A stretch of 64,000 nt of DNA from Limnochorda sp. LNt (GCF_035593265.1 NZ_CP141614.1:2666001-2730000), one strand, 5' to 3'; shown: positions 42,864 through 51,879, counted from the first letter of the stretch. Notes: generated by a model not told the origin, from the letters alone. Program-made: numbers and translations.

Positions 42864-44132
42864 ATGACGGTAGGAGCGATACGCGTGCCGACCCCACCCC
42901 GTGACGCAGGCGCCCCGGGAGCCCGGCTGGCTGCCCACAAGGCCGTCCGCCATGCCCGCTACGACTTGGACCAACGGCCCTTCATCGTCATCTGGGAGGT
43001 CACCCGCGCCTGCGACCTGGCCTGCCGGCACTGCCGGGCCGAGGCCATCCCCCATCGCCACCCCGGGGAGCTGACGACCGACGAGGCGCGCCGGCTGATG
43101 GATGCCATCGCCGCCTTCGGGCCGCCGCCCCCGCTGTTTGTCATGACCGGGGGCGATCCCTTCAAGCGCCCCGACCTCTTCGACCTCGTCCAGTACGGCA
43201 CCACCATCGGCCTGCCCGTCTCGGTCTCGCCGTCGGGCACCCCCACCCTGACGGAGGCCAACCTGGGGCAGCTGCGCCAGGCGGGGGCCGTGGCCCTCTC
43301 CTTGAGCCTGGATGGCTCGACGGCCGCCATCCATGACCGGTTCCGCCAGGTCGAGGGCGTCTACGACTGGACCCTCGCGGGGTGGCGGGCAGCCAGGGCC
43401 CTCGGCTTCAAGGTGCAGATCAACACCACCGTCGGCACCCACAACGTGGACGACCTCCCCGACATTCTGCGGATCGTGCGGGAGCTGGGGGCCATGACGT
43501 GGAGCGTCTTCTTCCTGGTGCCGACGGGGCGCGGGCGCCAGCTGGCCTCCCTGCCGCCCGAGACGGTCGAGGACGTGCTGCACTTCCTCTACGATGCGGC
43601 CAAGGTGCTCTCCCTCAAGACCACCGAGGCCCATCACTACCGGCGCGTGGTGATCCAGCGGCAGGTGCTGGAGCAGCGGGGCATCCCCGCCCACGAGGTG
43701 CTCCCGCTGGGCGAGACGTACCGCCGGTTGCGCCGGCGCCTGCAGGAGGTGGCCCCTGACGTGGACCTCGACGCCCCGACACCGATGCGCCGCACGCCGA
43801 TGGACGTCAACGCCGGGCGCGGCTTCGTCTTCGTCTCGCATACCGGCGTCGTGCACCCCAGCGGCTTCCTGCCCATCCCCGCCGGCAACGTCCGACTCCA
43901 GCCCCTCCCCACCATCTACCGCGAATCGCCGTTGCTGCGGGCGCTGCGCGACCCCGAAAGGCTGGGCGGGCGGTGCGGTCGGTGCGAGTTCCGCACGGTC
44001 TGCGGTGGCTCGCGCTCGAGGGCCTTCGGGGTGTCGGGCGATCCCCTGGCCGAGGAGCCGTGGTGCCCCTACCAGCCCGGCAGCTTCCCCTTCCAGGAGG
44101 ACGTGCGGACCTACGTGACGGCGACGTCCTAG
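42864..44132 (+). CDS. Radical SAM/SPASM domain protein (TIGR04053-like)
   Basis: 422 residues. The CxxxCxxC cluster motif is C50-DLA-C54-RH-C57; GGDPFKRPDLFDLVQYG follows, and the SPASM region near the C-terminus holds CGRCEFRTVCGGSRSRAFGV and WCPY. It resembles a heme-pathway-related radical SAM/SPASM family (AhbD/NirJ relatives); the reaction is not known. It is divergent from the epimerase gene across 101 bases. Confidence 0.85.
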   Translation: MTVGAIRVPTPPRDAGAPGARLAAHKAVRHARYDLDQRPFIVIWEVTRACDLACRHCRAEAIPHRHPGELTTDEARRLMDAIAAFGPPPPLFVMTGGDPFKRPDLFDLVQYGTTIGLPVSVSPSGTPTLTEANLGQLRQAGAVALSLSLDGSTAAIHDRFRQVEGVYDWTLAGWRAARALGFKVQINTTVGTHNVDDLPDILRIVRELGAMTWSVFFLVPTGRGRQLASLPPETVEDVLHFLYDAAKVLSLKTTEAHHYRRVVIQRQVLEQRGIPAHEVLPLGETYRRLRRRLQEVAPDVDLDAPTPMRRTPMDVNAGRGFVFVSHTGVVHPSGFLPIPAGNVRLQPLPTIYRESPLLRALRDPERLGGRCGRCEFRTVCGGSRSRAFGVSGDPLAEEPWCPYQPGSFPFQEDVRTYVTATS

Positions 44133-44179
44133 CGGCGTCACCCCCCTCCCCGCCCGCGCGTAGCATGGCGGCGCACGAG

Positions 44180-44207
44180 CCGCACCGGGACCCGACTCCC
44201 GGTGCGG
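44180..44207 (+). terminator. Perfect 10-bp hairpin between radical SAM and ABC genes
   Basis: CCGCACCGGG-8-CCCGGTGCGG. It lies 48 bases after the radical SAM stop and 29 before the binding-protein start. It has no T-tail; it may be a terminator or a leader stem. Confidence 0.4.
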
Positions 44208-44235
44208 AGATGCTCTCGGGGGGTAGGGGTGTGCG

Positions 44236-45264
44236 ATGCGTGCGTGCAAAGCCGCGTCCTGGCTCTTGCTGACCGCCCTGGTGGCGGCGTCGCTGGTCGG
44301 CGAGCCCGGCGCGACACCGGCGGCCGCCGGCTCGCCGCCGACCGTGGTGCGTCTCTCCGAGGTGGTGCGCTCGGTCTTCTACGCGCCGCAGTACGTGGCC
44401 CTGGCCCTGGGGTTCTTCGAGGACGAGGGCTTGCGCATCGAGCTCTCGACGGCCCAGGGCGCCGACAAGGGCATGGCGGCGCTGCTGTCGGGCACCGTCG
44501 ACATCGGCTTCTTCGGGCCGGAGGCCACCGTCTACGTCTACCAGCGCGGCGCGCCGGACCCGGTCATCGGCTTCGCCCAGCTGACGGCCCGGGACGGCTC
44601 CTTCCTCATGGCCCGCCATCCGACGCCGCAGTTCAGCTGGACGGAGCTGAGGGGCAAGACCGTCATCGGGGGGCGCAAGGGTGGCGTGCCCGAGATGGTG
44701 CTGGAGTGGATCCTGCGCCAGCACGGCCTGGAGCCGCACCGGGACGTCACCATCGTCACTCACCTCGCCTTCGAGGCCGCACCCGGCGCCTTCGAGGGAG
44801 GCCTGGGCGACTACGTCGCGCAGTTCGAACCGACGATGAGCGCGATGGAGAAACGGGGCATCGGCAAGGTCGTCGCCTCGCTGGGGGTAGACGGCGGGCC
44901 CATCACCTACACGCTCTACCACGCTCGCAAGAGCTACCTCGAGCGCAATTCGGACGTCATCCAGCGCTTCACCAACGCCATCGACCGGGGCCTGCGCTGG
45001 GTGCGGGAGCACTCACCCGAGGAGATCGCCGAGGTCGTGGCGCCGTTCTTCCCCGGCATCGAGCAGGACGTCCTGATCCTGACCCTGCGCCGCTACCGTG
45101 ACCAGGAGACCTGGCCCGAGACACCGGCCATCTCGCGGGAAGGCTTCGAGCACCTGCTCGAGGTGATGGAGGCCGCCGGCGAGCTGGCCGCTCGGGTGGA
45201 GTTCGACGCCATCATGACCAACCGCTTCGCCGAGCGGGCGGCGGAGATCGCCGAGGGACGATGA
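44236..45264 (+). CDS. ABC transporter substrate-binding protein (NMT1/SsuA type)
   Basis: 342 residues with a signal peptide (ASWLLLTALVAASLVGEPGA). Family features: YAPQYVALALGFFEDEGLRI, LLSGTVDIGFFGPEATVYVY and LRGKTVIGGRKGGVPEMVLE, as in NitT/TauT/ThiY binding proteins. Substrate could be a sulfonate, nitrate or thiamine precursor; nothing here decides. It ends in an ATGA overlap with the ATPase gene. Confidence 0.85.
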   Translation: MRACKAASWLLLTALVAASLVGEPGATPAAAGSPPTVVRLSEVVRSVFYAPQYVALALGFFEDEGLRIELSTAQGADKGMAALLSGTVDIGFFGPEATVYVYQRGAPDPVIGFAQLTARDGSFLMARHPTPQFSWTELRGKTVIGGRKGGVPEMVLEWILRQHGLEPHRDVTIVTHLAFEAAPGAFEGGLGDYVAQFEPTMSAMEKRGIGKVVASLGVDGGPITYTLYHARKSYLERNSDVIQRFTNAIDRGLRWVREHSPEEIAEVVAPFFPGIEQDVLILTLRRYRDQETWPETPAISREGFEHLLEVMEAAGELAARVEFDAIMTNRFAERAAEIAEGR

Positions 45265-46049
45265 GGGGCGCCGACGTCGTCGTCCGGGACCTCTGGTTCA
45301 GCTACCACGTCCCCCAGGGGGAGACGCCCGCCCTGGCCGGACTCTCCTTGCGGGTGCGTGGCGGGGAGTTCGTGGGGATCGTGGGGCCCAGCGGGTGCGG
45401 CAAGAGCACCCTCTTCTCCCTCATCGCCGGGCTGTTGCGCCCCGAGCGTGGCGAGGTGCACATCGACGGCCAGACGGTGACGGGGCCCCGCTCCGACGTG
45501 GCGTACATGCTGCAGCAAGACTGCCTGCTGGAGTGGCGCACCGTTCTCGACAACGCACTGCTGGGGCTGGAGGTGAGGGGGATGCGCACCCCCGAGCGGG
45601 TGACCCGCGTGCGGGAGCTGCTGGCCCGATCGGGGCTGGCCGGCTTCGAGCACCGCTTGCCCCGGGAGCTGTCGGGCGGCATGCGCCAGCGCACGGCCCT
45701 GGTGCGCACCCTGGCCCTGGAGCCGAGGGTGGTGCTGCTCGACGAGCCCTTCTCGGCGGTCGACGCCCAGACCCGGCTGCTGCTGGAGGAAGAGGTCGGG
45801 CTGGCGCTGCGGGAGCGGCAGGCCACGGTGCTGCTCGTCACCCACGACATCGGCGAGGCGGTGGCCATGTGCGATCGGGTGGTCGTGCTGACCCACCGGC
45901 CGGCCCGCGTCAAGCGCGAGTATCGCATCGCCCTGGGCCCCAGCGCCGACCACTCGCCGGTCGCGGCGCGTCAGTCGTCCCGCTTCTCCCACTACTTCAG
46001 CGCGATATGGGCCGACCTCGAGGTGCAGGTGAAGCCCGGTGTCGCATGA
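45261..46049 (+). CDS. ABC transporter ATPase (SsuB/TauB type)
   Basis: 262 residues: Walker [10 protein letters not shown]-loop [10 protein letters not shown], signature LSGGMRQR, Walker B VVLLDEP, switch [14 protein letters not shown]. Coupled by overlap to both neighbours (4 bases upstream, 11 downstream). Confidence 0.92.
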   Translation: MRGADVVVRDLWFSYHVPQGETPALAGLSLRVRGGEFVGIVGPSGCGKSTLFSLIAGLLRPERGEVHIDGQTVTGPRSDVAYMLQQDCLLEWRTVLDNALLGLEVRGMRTPERVTRVRELLARSGLAGFEHRLPRELSGGMRQRTALVRTLALEPRVVLLDEPFSAVDAQTRLLLEEEVGLALRERQATVLLVTHDIGEAVAMCDRVVVLTHRPARVKREYRIALGPSADHSPVAARQSSRFSHYFSAIWADLEVQVKPGVA

Positions 46050-46848
46050 GCACGCATCGCTGGCCCATCGGCGCTACCGGAGGGCGCGCCGGCGCCACCG
46101 ATGGAGCGTGGCGGCCGGCCAGGTCGTGGTGCTGGTGGCCCTGCTGGCGGCCTGGCAGGCGTCGGCCGACCTGGGGCTGGTCTCCGCCTTCCTCACCAGC
46201 CGGCCGACGGCCGTCGTGGAGACCATCGCCCGCCTGGCCGCGCAGGGCCAGCTCTGGGGACACGTGGCCCACACGACGCTCGGCACCGTGGTCGGCTTCG
46301 CCGCCGGCACCGGGCTCGGCGTGGCCATCGCGGCGGTGCTGTGGTGGTCGCCCTTCCTGGCGAGGGTCTTGGAGCCGTACCTGGTGGTCTTCAACGCCAT
46401 CCCCAAGGTAGCGCTGGGCCCCCTCTTCATCGTCTGGCTCGGGACCAACATCCGGGCCGTCATGGCCATGGGGATCGCCATCACCGTCGTCATCGCCGTG
46501 GTGGTGGTCTTCGCCGCCTTCCAGGAGACGGACCCGGCGCGCCTGACGCTGCTGCGCTCCCTGGGCGCCAGCCGGTGGCAGCAATTTCGACTGGTGGTGG
46601 TGCCGGCCTCGGTACCGGCGGTCCTGGCGGCGCTCAAGGCCAACGTGGGGTTGGCCCTGGTGGGGGCGGTGACGGGCGAGTTCCTGGCCGGGGGCAGAGG
46701 GCTCGGCTACCTCATCGTCTACGGCGGTCAGGTCTTCGACATGAACCTGGTGATGGCCAGCCTCATGCTGCTGGTGGTGCTGTCGACCGCCCTCTACGGT
46801 GCGGTTTCGCTGGCGGAGAGGGTCGTGCGACGGCGGTTCGCCGGGTAG
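46039..46848 (+). CDS. ABC transporter permease (SsuC type)
   Basis: 269 residues, six TM helices, with the binding-protein-dependent EAA loop LRSLGASRWQQFRLVVVPAS. GTG 46039 begins 11 bases inside the ATPase gene. Its 3' end overlaps the opposite-strand ClC gene by 55 bases. Confidence 0.9.
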   Translation: MSHEHASLAHRRYRRARRRHRWSVAAGQVVVLVALLAAWQASADLGLVSAFLTSRPTAVVETIARLAAQGQLWGHVAHTTLGTVVGFAAGTGLGVAIAAVLWWSPFLARVLEPYLVVFNAIPKVALGPLFIVWLGTNIRAVMAMGIAITVVIAVVVVFAAFQETDPARLTLLRSLGASRWQQFRLVVVPASVPAVLAALKANVGLALVGAVTGEFLAGGRGLGYLIVYGGQVFDMNLVMASLMLLVVLSTALYGAVSLAERVVRRRFAG

Positions 46849-48896
46849 CGAGATGGCGACGGCCCGCCCCCCAGCCAGGCTGCCAGGGCGTCGGCTCGCT
46901 CGGCCGGCACGGCGAAGACCAGGACCCGATCGCCGGGCTGCAGGGTCGTGTCGCCGTGTGGCACGAGCACCTCCGGGCCCCGCCGCACGGTGACCAGCAC
47001 GCATTCGGACGGCAATCGCAGCTGGGCGAGGGCATGGCCGGCCACGGGCGACTGCTCGGTCAGGACCGCCTCCCGGAAGGCGCCCTGGTCGCCGTGGGCG
47101 TCCCGCAGGAAATCGATGCGAACGGCCACCTCCGAGGTGTGCATCGTGTACGTGTGATAGGCCCGCAGCACATCGGAGCGGCGCAGCCGCCCGATCACCC
47201 GCCGCGGGTCGTCGCGCGCGACGACGGGCAGCATGGCGAAGTCATAGACCCCGAAGCGGCGCATCGCGCGCTCGAGGGTGTCATCGGGGTAGACCGTCAC
47301 GACGCTGGTGCGGGCGATGGCTCCGACGGGCAGGTCGCTGCTGGAGACGCCGGGCACCGTCCGCAGATCCGACAGGGAGACCACGCCCACCAGGCGACCG
47401 TCGTCGTCGACCACCATCAGGGGCTCGTGGTCCTCTTGCACGAGGCGCCGGTAGGCGTCCCGCACGGGAGCGTCCCGGTGGATGGGAGCGCCCGGGCCCG
47501 TCATGGCGGCCTGGACCGTGACCCGCTCCGTGGGGCGCACTTCGGCCCCGCGGACGATGACGATGCCGCGCCGGCTCAGTCGCACCGTGTACATCGAGTC
47601 CCGGCTCAGCGAGCCGTGCACCAGGTAGCTGATGGCGCAGGCGCCCATCACCCCCATGGTGAGGCCCCAGTCGCCGGTCATCTCCAGGATGATGGTGATG
47701 GCCGTCAGGGGGGCCTGAGCCGCCGCGGCGAAGATGGCGCCCATGCCGACGACGGCATAGGGCTCCCCGCCCACCACGAGGGCCGGGGACCAGCGCTGCA
47801 GCACGCCGCCAAACAGGCCGCCCAGCATGGTGCCCAGGAAGAGGGACGGTGCGAAGACGCCGCCCGATCCCCCCGCCCCGATGGTGATCAGGGTCGCCAC
47901 GTACTTGGCCACCAGCAGGCCGCCCATCGTCGCCAGCGGCAGGCGCCCCGTGACCGCCTGCTCCATCGTCTCGTAGCCGACTCGCAGCACCTGGGGCCAC
48001 AGCAGGCCGATGGCGCCCACCGCCACCCCGCCGAGGGCCGCTTTGAGCCAGAAGGGCGCCCTCCACCGCTCCGAGAGGGTCTCGACCCGTTCCAGGCCCC
48101 GGGTATAGGCCACGCCGGCCAGTCCCGCCAGCACTCCGAGGAGTAGCACGGGCAACAGCCGGGCGGGATGGTGCAGGGCGTAGGGTGGGGCGGGCAGGAC
48201 CAGCTCGCCGCCCATCAGGGCACGGAAGGTGATGCCCCCTGCGACGGCCGCCAGCAGCACGGGCACCACCGCTCCCATCGCGTAGCTCCCCAGCACCACC
48301 TCGAGCCCGAAGAAGGCGCCGGCGATGGGGGCCTGGAAGGTGGCGGCCACGCCAGCCGCCGACCCGCAGGCCAGCAGGACGGCGACGTAGCGGTCGGGCA
48401 GGCGGAGCACCTGCCCGACGATGGAGCCGAAGGCGGCGCCGATGAGGGCGATGGGGCCCTCCTGGCCGACCGAACCCCCGCTGCCGATGGTGATGGCAGG
48501 GGAGACGATGCCGAACGTCGCCACCCGCGGATGGATGCGCCCGCCCCGCAGCGCCAGCGCCTCCAGGATCTGCGGGACGCCGTGGCCCTTCACCTCCGGT
48601 GCCAGGTAGCGTGCGATGGCGGTGACGACGACGAGCCCCACGGCCGGGGTGGCGAGCGCCATGAGGGTGCGCAGGCCGGTCGACGCCGCCATGCCCGCCG
48701 GCGCCGTGAAGAGGGATGTGCAGAGCTGGATCATCCATCGGAAGACGATGGCGCCCAGCCCGCCGATGACCCCCACGACGAGGGCCAGCACCACCAGGAC
48801 GACGGGCTCGCCCCGGGGGCCGAAGAGGTGGGTCCACGCTCGACCCTGTCGCCAGCCGAAGACAGCCTGGCCGACCCTGCGGCTCACAACGCCCAT
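46794..48896 (-). CDS. ClC-family chloride channel/antiporter with CBS and TrkA-C domains
   Basis: About 700 residues. The ClC core has GSGGSVGQEGPIALIGAAFG (anion filter) and GAGGSGGVFAPSLFLGTMLG; then a CBS pair (about 450-575, VSLSDLRTVPGV and YDFAMLPVVARDDPRRVIGR) and a TrkA-C-like domain at the end (LRLPSECVLVTVRRGPEVLV). It moves chloride, with ligand control via CBS/TrkA-C. ATG 48896 overlaps a TATAAT box; GTG 48887 may be the true, leaderless start. The 3' end overlaps the permease gene convergently. Confidence 0.92.
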   Translation of the reverse strand: MGVVSRRVGQAVFGWRQGRAWTHLFGPRGEPVVLVVLALVVGVIGGLGAIVFRWMIQLCTSLFTAPAGMAASTGLRTLMALATPAVGLVVVTAIARYLAPEVKGHGVPQILEALALRGGRIHPRVATFGIVSPAITIGSGGSVGQEGPIALIGAAFGSIVGQVLRLPDRYVAVLLACGSAAGVAATFQAPIAGAFFGLEVVLGSYAMGAVVPVLLAAVAGGITFRALMGGELVLPAPPYALHHPARLLPVLLLGVLAGLAGVAYTRGLERVETLSERWRAPFWLKAALGGVAVGAIGLLWPQVLRVGYETMEQAVTGRLPLATMGGLLVAKYVATLITIGAGGSGGVFAPSLFLGTMLGGLFGGVLQRWSPALVVGGEPYAVVGMGAIFAAAAQAPLTAITIILEMTGDWGLTMGVMGACAISYLVHGSLSRDSMYTVRLSRRGIVIVRGAEVRPTERVTVQAAMTGPGAPIHRDAPVRDAYRRLVQEDHEPLMVVDDDGRLVGVVSLSDLRTVPGVSSSDLPVGAIARTSVVTVYPDDTLERAMRRFGVYDFAMLPVVARDDPRRVIGRLRRSDVLRAYHTYTMHTSEVAVRIDFLRDAHGDQGAFREAVLTEQSPVAGHALAQLRLPSECVLVTVRRGPEVLVPHGDTTLQPGDRVLVFAVPAERADALAAWLGGGPSPSRYPANRRRTTLSASETAP

Positions 48897-48900
48897 TATA
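48895..48900 (-). promoter_or_regulatory. Candidate -10 (TATAAT) at the ClC start
   Basis: A perfect TATAAT overlaps ATG 48896, so a transcript from it would begin near 48888, next to the in-frame GTG 48887. No good -35 is visible. Confidence 0.35.
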
Positions 48901-48960
48901 GATCCGTCGTGCGTGCGCGGAGCGGGCGATGAGCGCAGGACGGCTGTGGTGCGAGGGAAT

Positions 48961-50061
48961 CTACGCCACGCTGACGCCCGCCAGCCGGCGCGCACCGAGC
49001 CGGCGGGGGTGGGAGGAGAGGAGGCTGGCGTCGACCGGGGGCTCGGGCGGCGTCCACGCCTCTCGGTAGCCGAACTGCCGCTCCTCGTCGAAGGCCAGCA
49101 CGACGACACCCCGCGGTCGCGGGACGGCGCGAAGGGCACCGGCGTCGATGATCGCCGTCCCTGCAGCGGCGCCCACCAGGGCGTAGGCCGCCCGGGTCGT
49201 CTGCACCACACGGGCGCCCAGCCCCTGCTGGCGAGCCACGGCGAAGAGGAGCATCGCCTTGTCGAGCGGACGCCCCACGCCGTGCGTCGCGACCTGGTCG
49301 GGCAGCATCACCCGGTCATCCTCCGGAAAGATGGAGCCCGGATCCACGTGACGCCGCATCCAGGCCAGCAGCCCCTCCGGAGCCCGCACGTGACGTGCCA
49401 GGATGGTCGCCGCCAGGCTCGAGACAGCCGCCCGGGCGTACGCCTCCGGACGGTGCACGATCAGGGTCTGGTAGGCGTAGAGAGCCAGCGTGTGGACCGA
49501 TTGCGGCCGTTGGGCGCTGGCGCTGAAGACCTCGCGCCGCACCTCGAGCACGAGAGCCTCTGGATCGACGGAGGGGCGGCCGGCTGAGCGGGCCAGCAAC
49601 TCAGCCCCTGCGGCCCCGATCGCCGTACGCGTGCCGGACCAGTCCACCGCCGCCCAACCAGGACGCTGTCGGCCGGGTCGGGGCCACGCCCTGGCCTCCT
49701 CGGGTAACAGGCGCCGGGCCTCTCCTGGTGCCCGGCGCCTGTCATCGGTGCGGCTCGCCTGACTCTGCGTCGTGCGTGAGGCGGTAGCTGGGCTGCCCTG
49801 CTCACGCGCCCCTGGCCCGTCCGACAGCCATCGCAGCCATGGCGCGTCGCGCCGTCCTGCCCGCCCCGTCTGGACAGTACCGCTGGCGAGCACCTCGGAC
49901 ATCTGGCAGGCGAGCACCAGGGCCTGCTCGAGCTCGGGGCAACCCTCCAGGTCACAGCGGGCCTTGCGCGCCGCGGCGGCGTACAGCTCCACCGGACCCG
50001 GATGGTCCGATGCGGCGACGAGGTCGATGAGCTCGCTCACCTGTCGTTGCTCCACACGCAA
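48961..50061 (-). CDS. Transglutaminase-like protein lacking the usual catalytic cysteine
   Basis: 366 residues. The C-terminal half resembles the transglutaminase core: GVGRPLDKAMLLFAVARQQG then LGARVVQTTRAAYALVG, and IIDAGALRAVPRPRG. At the place where active enzymes have Cys (GxC) this protein has Gly-Val-Gly, so it may be inactive. The N-terminal 150 residues are helical and Arg/Pro-rich. TTG 50061 or GTG 50055 are possible starts. Function unknown. Confidence 0.5.
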   Translation of the reverse strand: MRVEQRQVSELIDLVAASDHPGPVELYAAAARKARCDLEGCPELEQALVLACQMSEVLASGTVQTGRAGRRDAPWLRWLSDGPGAREQGSPATASRTTQSQASRTDDRRRAPGEARRLLPEEARAWPRPGRQRPGWAAVDWSGTRTAIGAAGAELLARSAGRPSVDPEALVLEVRREVFSASAQRPQSVHTLALYAYQTLIVHRPEAYARAAVSSLAATILARHVRAPEGLLAWMRRHVDPGSIFPEDDRVMLPDQVATHGVGRPLDKAMLLFAVARQQGLGARVVQTTRAAYALVGAAAGTAIIDAGALRAVPRPRGVVVLAFDEERQFGYREAWTPPEPPVDASLLSSHPRRLGARRLAGVSVA

Positions 50062-50137
50062 CGCCCCCGCCTGCCTCGCCGACGGCGCCAGCGGCCTGAG
50101 ACTCCGATGGCTCCGTTACGAGATGACAAGGCAACTG

Positions 50138-50296
50138 CTAGAAGGGAAACGGCCCCTCGCCCCCTGGATCACGCAAGGGCACGATACGTCCCGCGGCAGC
50201 CGACGCTGTCCCGTCATCGATCCACAGAGTCCCCGTGCCGACCAGCCCGAGAACCAACACCACGGCCAACAGGACAGTCGCAACGAGACGCTTCAC
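50138..50296 (-). CDS. Small secreted peptide, candidate pheromone precursor
   Basis: 52 residues. GTG 50296 follows GAGGGGGG by 6 bases. MKRLVATVLLAVVLVLGLVG is a signal segment; TASA-AAG near residue 34 is a likely signal-peptidase site, leaving a tail of about 18 residues ending RDPGGEGPFPF. It is divergent from an HTH-TPR regulator gene 173 bases away and has its own promoter. That layout (regulator with TPR sensor plus short exported peptide) is the hallmark of RRNPP quorum-sensing pairs. The pheromone role is inferred. Confidence 0.65.
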   Translation of the reverse strand: MKRLVATVLLAVVLVLGLVGTGTLWIDDGTASAAAGRIVPLRDPGGEGPFPF

Positions 50297-50341
50297 GATG
50301 GGCCCCCCTCTACTGGACTTTGGGAGCAAGGTCATGTCTAA

Positions 50342-50370
50342 GAAATAGCACTATAGGCGCATCCTGTCAA
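50342..50370 (-). promoter_or_regulatory. Promoter of the small-peptide gene
   Basis: Minus strand: perfect -35 TTGACA (50365-50370), 17-base spacer, extended -10 TGcTATTTC (-10 at 50342-50347). The spacer contains CTATAG (ACTATAG read on the plus strand, 50350-50356), also found in the regulator promoter. Confidence 0.6.
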
Positions 50371-50420
50371 TCGAACGCGCGTGCGATCTCTTCATACAAT
50401 TACGTCTTTGCTCTGTGTGT

Positions 50421-50431
50421 GATACTATAGT
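50421..50431 (+). promoter_or_regulatory. Promoter (-10) and palindrome of the HTH-TPR regulator
   Basis: Extended -10 TGaTACTAT (-10 at 50423-50428). The 8-bp palindrome ACTATAGT (50424-50431) overlaps it; ACTATAG recurs at 50350-50356 in the peptide promoter. No clear -35. Confidence 0.5.
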
Positions 50432-50469
50432 CTCAACTCCGACTCTCGCACGAAAGGAGGCCCGCGACC

Positions 50470-51879
50470 GTGACGGTAAGCGAGAAGATTGCACACCTCT
50501 TCCGCACGGTGCGCCGCCCCGACGGTAAGCCGTGGACGCTCCAAGATGTCGCCAGTGCGACCGGCCTCTCCGTGTCGTACATCTGGCGCTTACGCTCTGG
50601 CAAGGCGACCAACCCGACCAAGGCCGTGTTGGAGCGTCTCTCAGCCGTCTTCGGCGTTCCGGTTGGCTACTTCATGGACGACGCTCCTGTAGACCCCCAG
50701 ACGTCGACATCGACCACCGGCAAGGCGCAGGCTGTGGTGGAGCAGCTGTTGCGCGAGGCGACGGACGCCTACCGGAGCCATGACCTGGGACGGGCCGAGC
50801 AGGCGGCTCGGCAGGCGCTGCAGCACTGTCGAGCGGTCCACGATGATGTCATGGCCGGGCGCTGCCTGTCGGCTCTGGCACACATCCTGTCCGCGGCAGG
50901 ACGGTCCCAGGAGGCGGCGACCGCCATCTCCGAGGCTCTGCGCCTCCTGGGGGGGCCCAAGGCCGGCGCCAGCTGGCTGCGGGCTGTGTTGACACTCTCT
51001 CGCATCGAGTTCCTCGAGGAGCGCTTTAGCCACGCGTACTTCCATGCACGGCGCGCCCTGGCCGCCATCGAGCTGGGTGAAGGAGATGACGAACTTCGCC
51101 TGTACGTCCTGTACTCGGTTGGGGTGACCGCCCGTCGGGTCGGCCGGCCGGAGGAGGCGATCGTCTACTTGGAGCAGGCGACGCCCCTTGCGGAGCGCTT
51201 GGGCACGCCCTACCTGGCCGACAACCTGATGAACCGGGGTCTGGCATACCTCGACGCCGAACAACCGGAGCGCTCGCTGGAATACCTGACGAAGGCACTC
51301 GGCATGTATGCGGCGTGTCGTCTGCCCAAAGGGGTGGCCTGGGCACAACACAACATCGGCCTGGCCTACCAGAAGCTAGGGAGGTGGACGGAGGCCATCG
51401 AGTCGCTCACCAAGAGCCTGGGTTCCAACGAGGCGCTCGGCGACCTGCGTATCATCCTCTACAACCACATGGAGCTCGGCTGGTCCTACGCCAACGTCGG
51501 TCAGCGGGAGATGGCGCTACGCCACGGCCAGGCCGCCCTCGCGCTCGCGCAGGAGCACGACTGGGCCGGAGACCGCGCACGCGCCCACTGGCACCTGGCG
51601 CGTGCGCTGGCCAAGCTGGGCGACATGGAGGAGGCCATGACGCACTACGAGGCCGCACTCCGTCTGCTGGAGGAGCTCGAGCTCGAGGCCGAGCTGGCGC
51701 GCGTGCAGGTCGAAGCCGGTGACCTGCTCATGCAGCAGGGCGACGCGGTCCGGGCGGCCCAGCTCTACCGCCAGGCGGCCACCCTGGTCATGCACGCGCC
51801 GTCGCTCCAGCGCTACTTGATGGCGACCCCACCGATGGAGTTCCATGAGAGCGAGATCGCCCTCGGGTGGCGCCACTGA
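50470..51879 (+). CDS. HTH-TPR transcriptional regulator (RRNPP-like)
   Basis: 469 residues. The XRE-type HTH is residues 5-70: RPDGKPWTLQDVASATGLSV, SYIWRLRSGKATNPTKAVLE, LSAVFGVPVGYFMDD. The rest (about 85-455) is a chain of tetratricopeptide repeats, for example NRGLAYLDAEQPERSLEYLT, HNIGLAYQKLGRWTEAIESL and WHLARALAKLGDMEEAMTHY. This is the NprR/PlcR/Rap-like design in which the TPR groove binds a signal peptide. GTG 50470 has AAAGGAGG 10 bases upstream. Its likely ligand is the peptide encoded at 50138-50296. Confidence 0.82.
   Translation: MTVSEKIAHLFRTVRRPDGKPWTLQDVASATGLSVSYIWRLRSGKATNPTKAVLERLSAVFGVPVGYFMDDAPVDPQTSTSTTGKAQAVVEQLLREATDAYRSHDLGRAEQAARQALQHCRAVHDDVMAGRCLSALAHILSAAGRSQEAATAISEALRLLGGPKAGASWLRAVLTLSRIEFLEERFSHAYFHARRALAAIELGEGDDELRLYVLYSVGVTARRVGRPEEAIVYLEQATPLAERLGTPYLADNLMNRGLAYLDAEQPERSLEYLTKALGMYAACRLPKGVAWAQHNIGLAYQKLGRWTEAIESLTKSLGSNEALGDLRIILYNHMELGWSYANVGQREMALRHGQAALALAQEHDWAGDRARAHWHLARALAKLGDMEEAMTHYEAALRLLEELELEAELARVQVEAGDLLMQQGDAVRAAQLYRQAATLVMHAPSLQRYLMATPPMEFHESEIALGWRH

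Noticed and set aside
44180-44235. TPP riboswitch before the NMT1-type binding protein
   Set aside because: The CTGAGA core and the second conserved box are missing; only a GC hairpin is present.
46046-46200. ATG 46046 as the permease start (ATGA overlap)
   Set aside because: That frame does not encode the permease; the GTG at 46039 is in frame with the TM helices.
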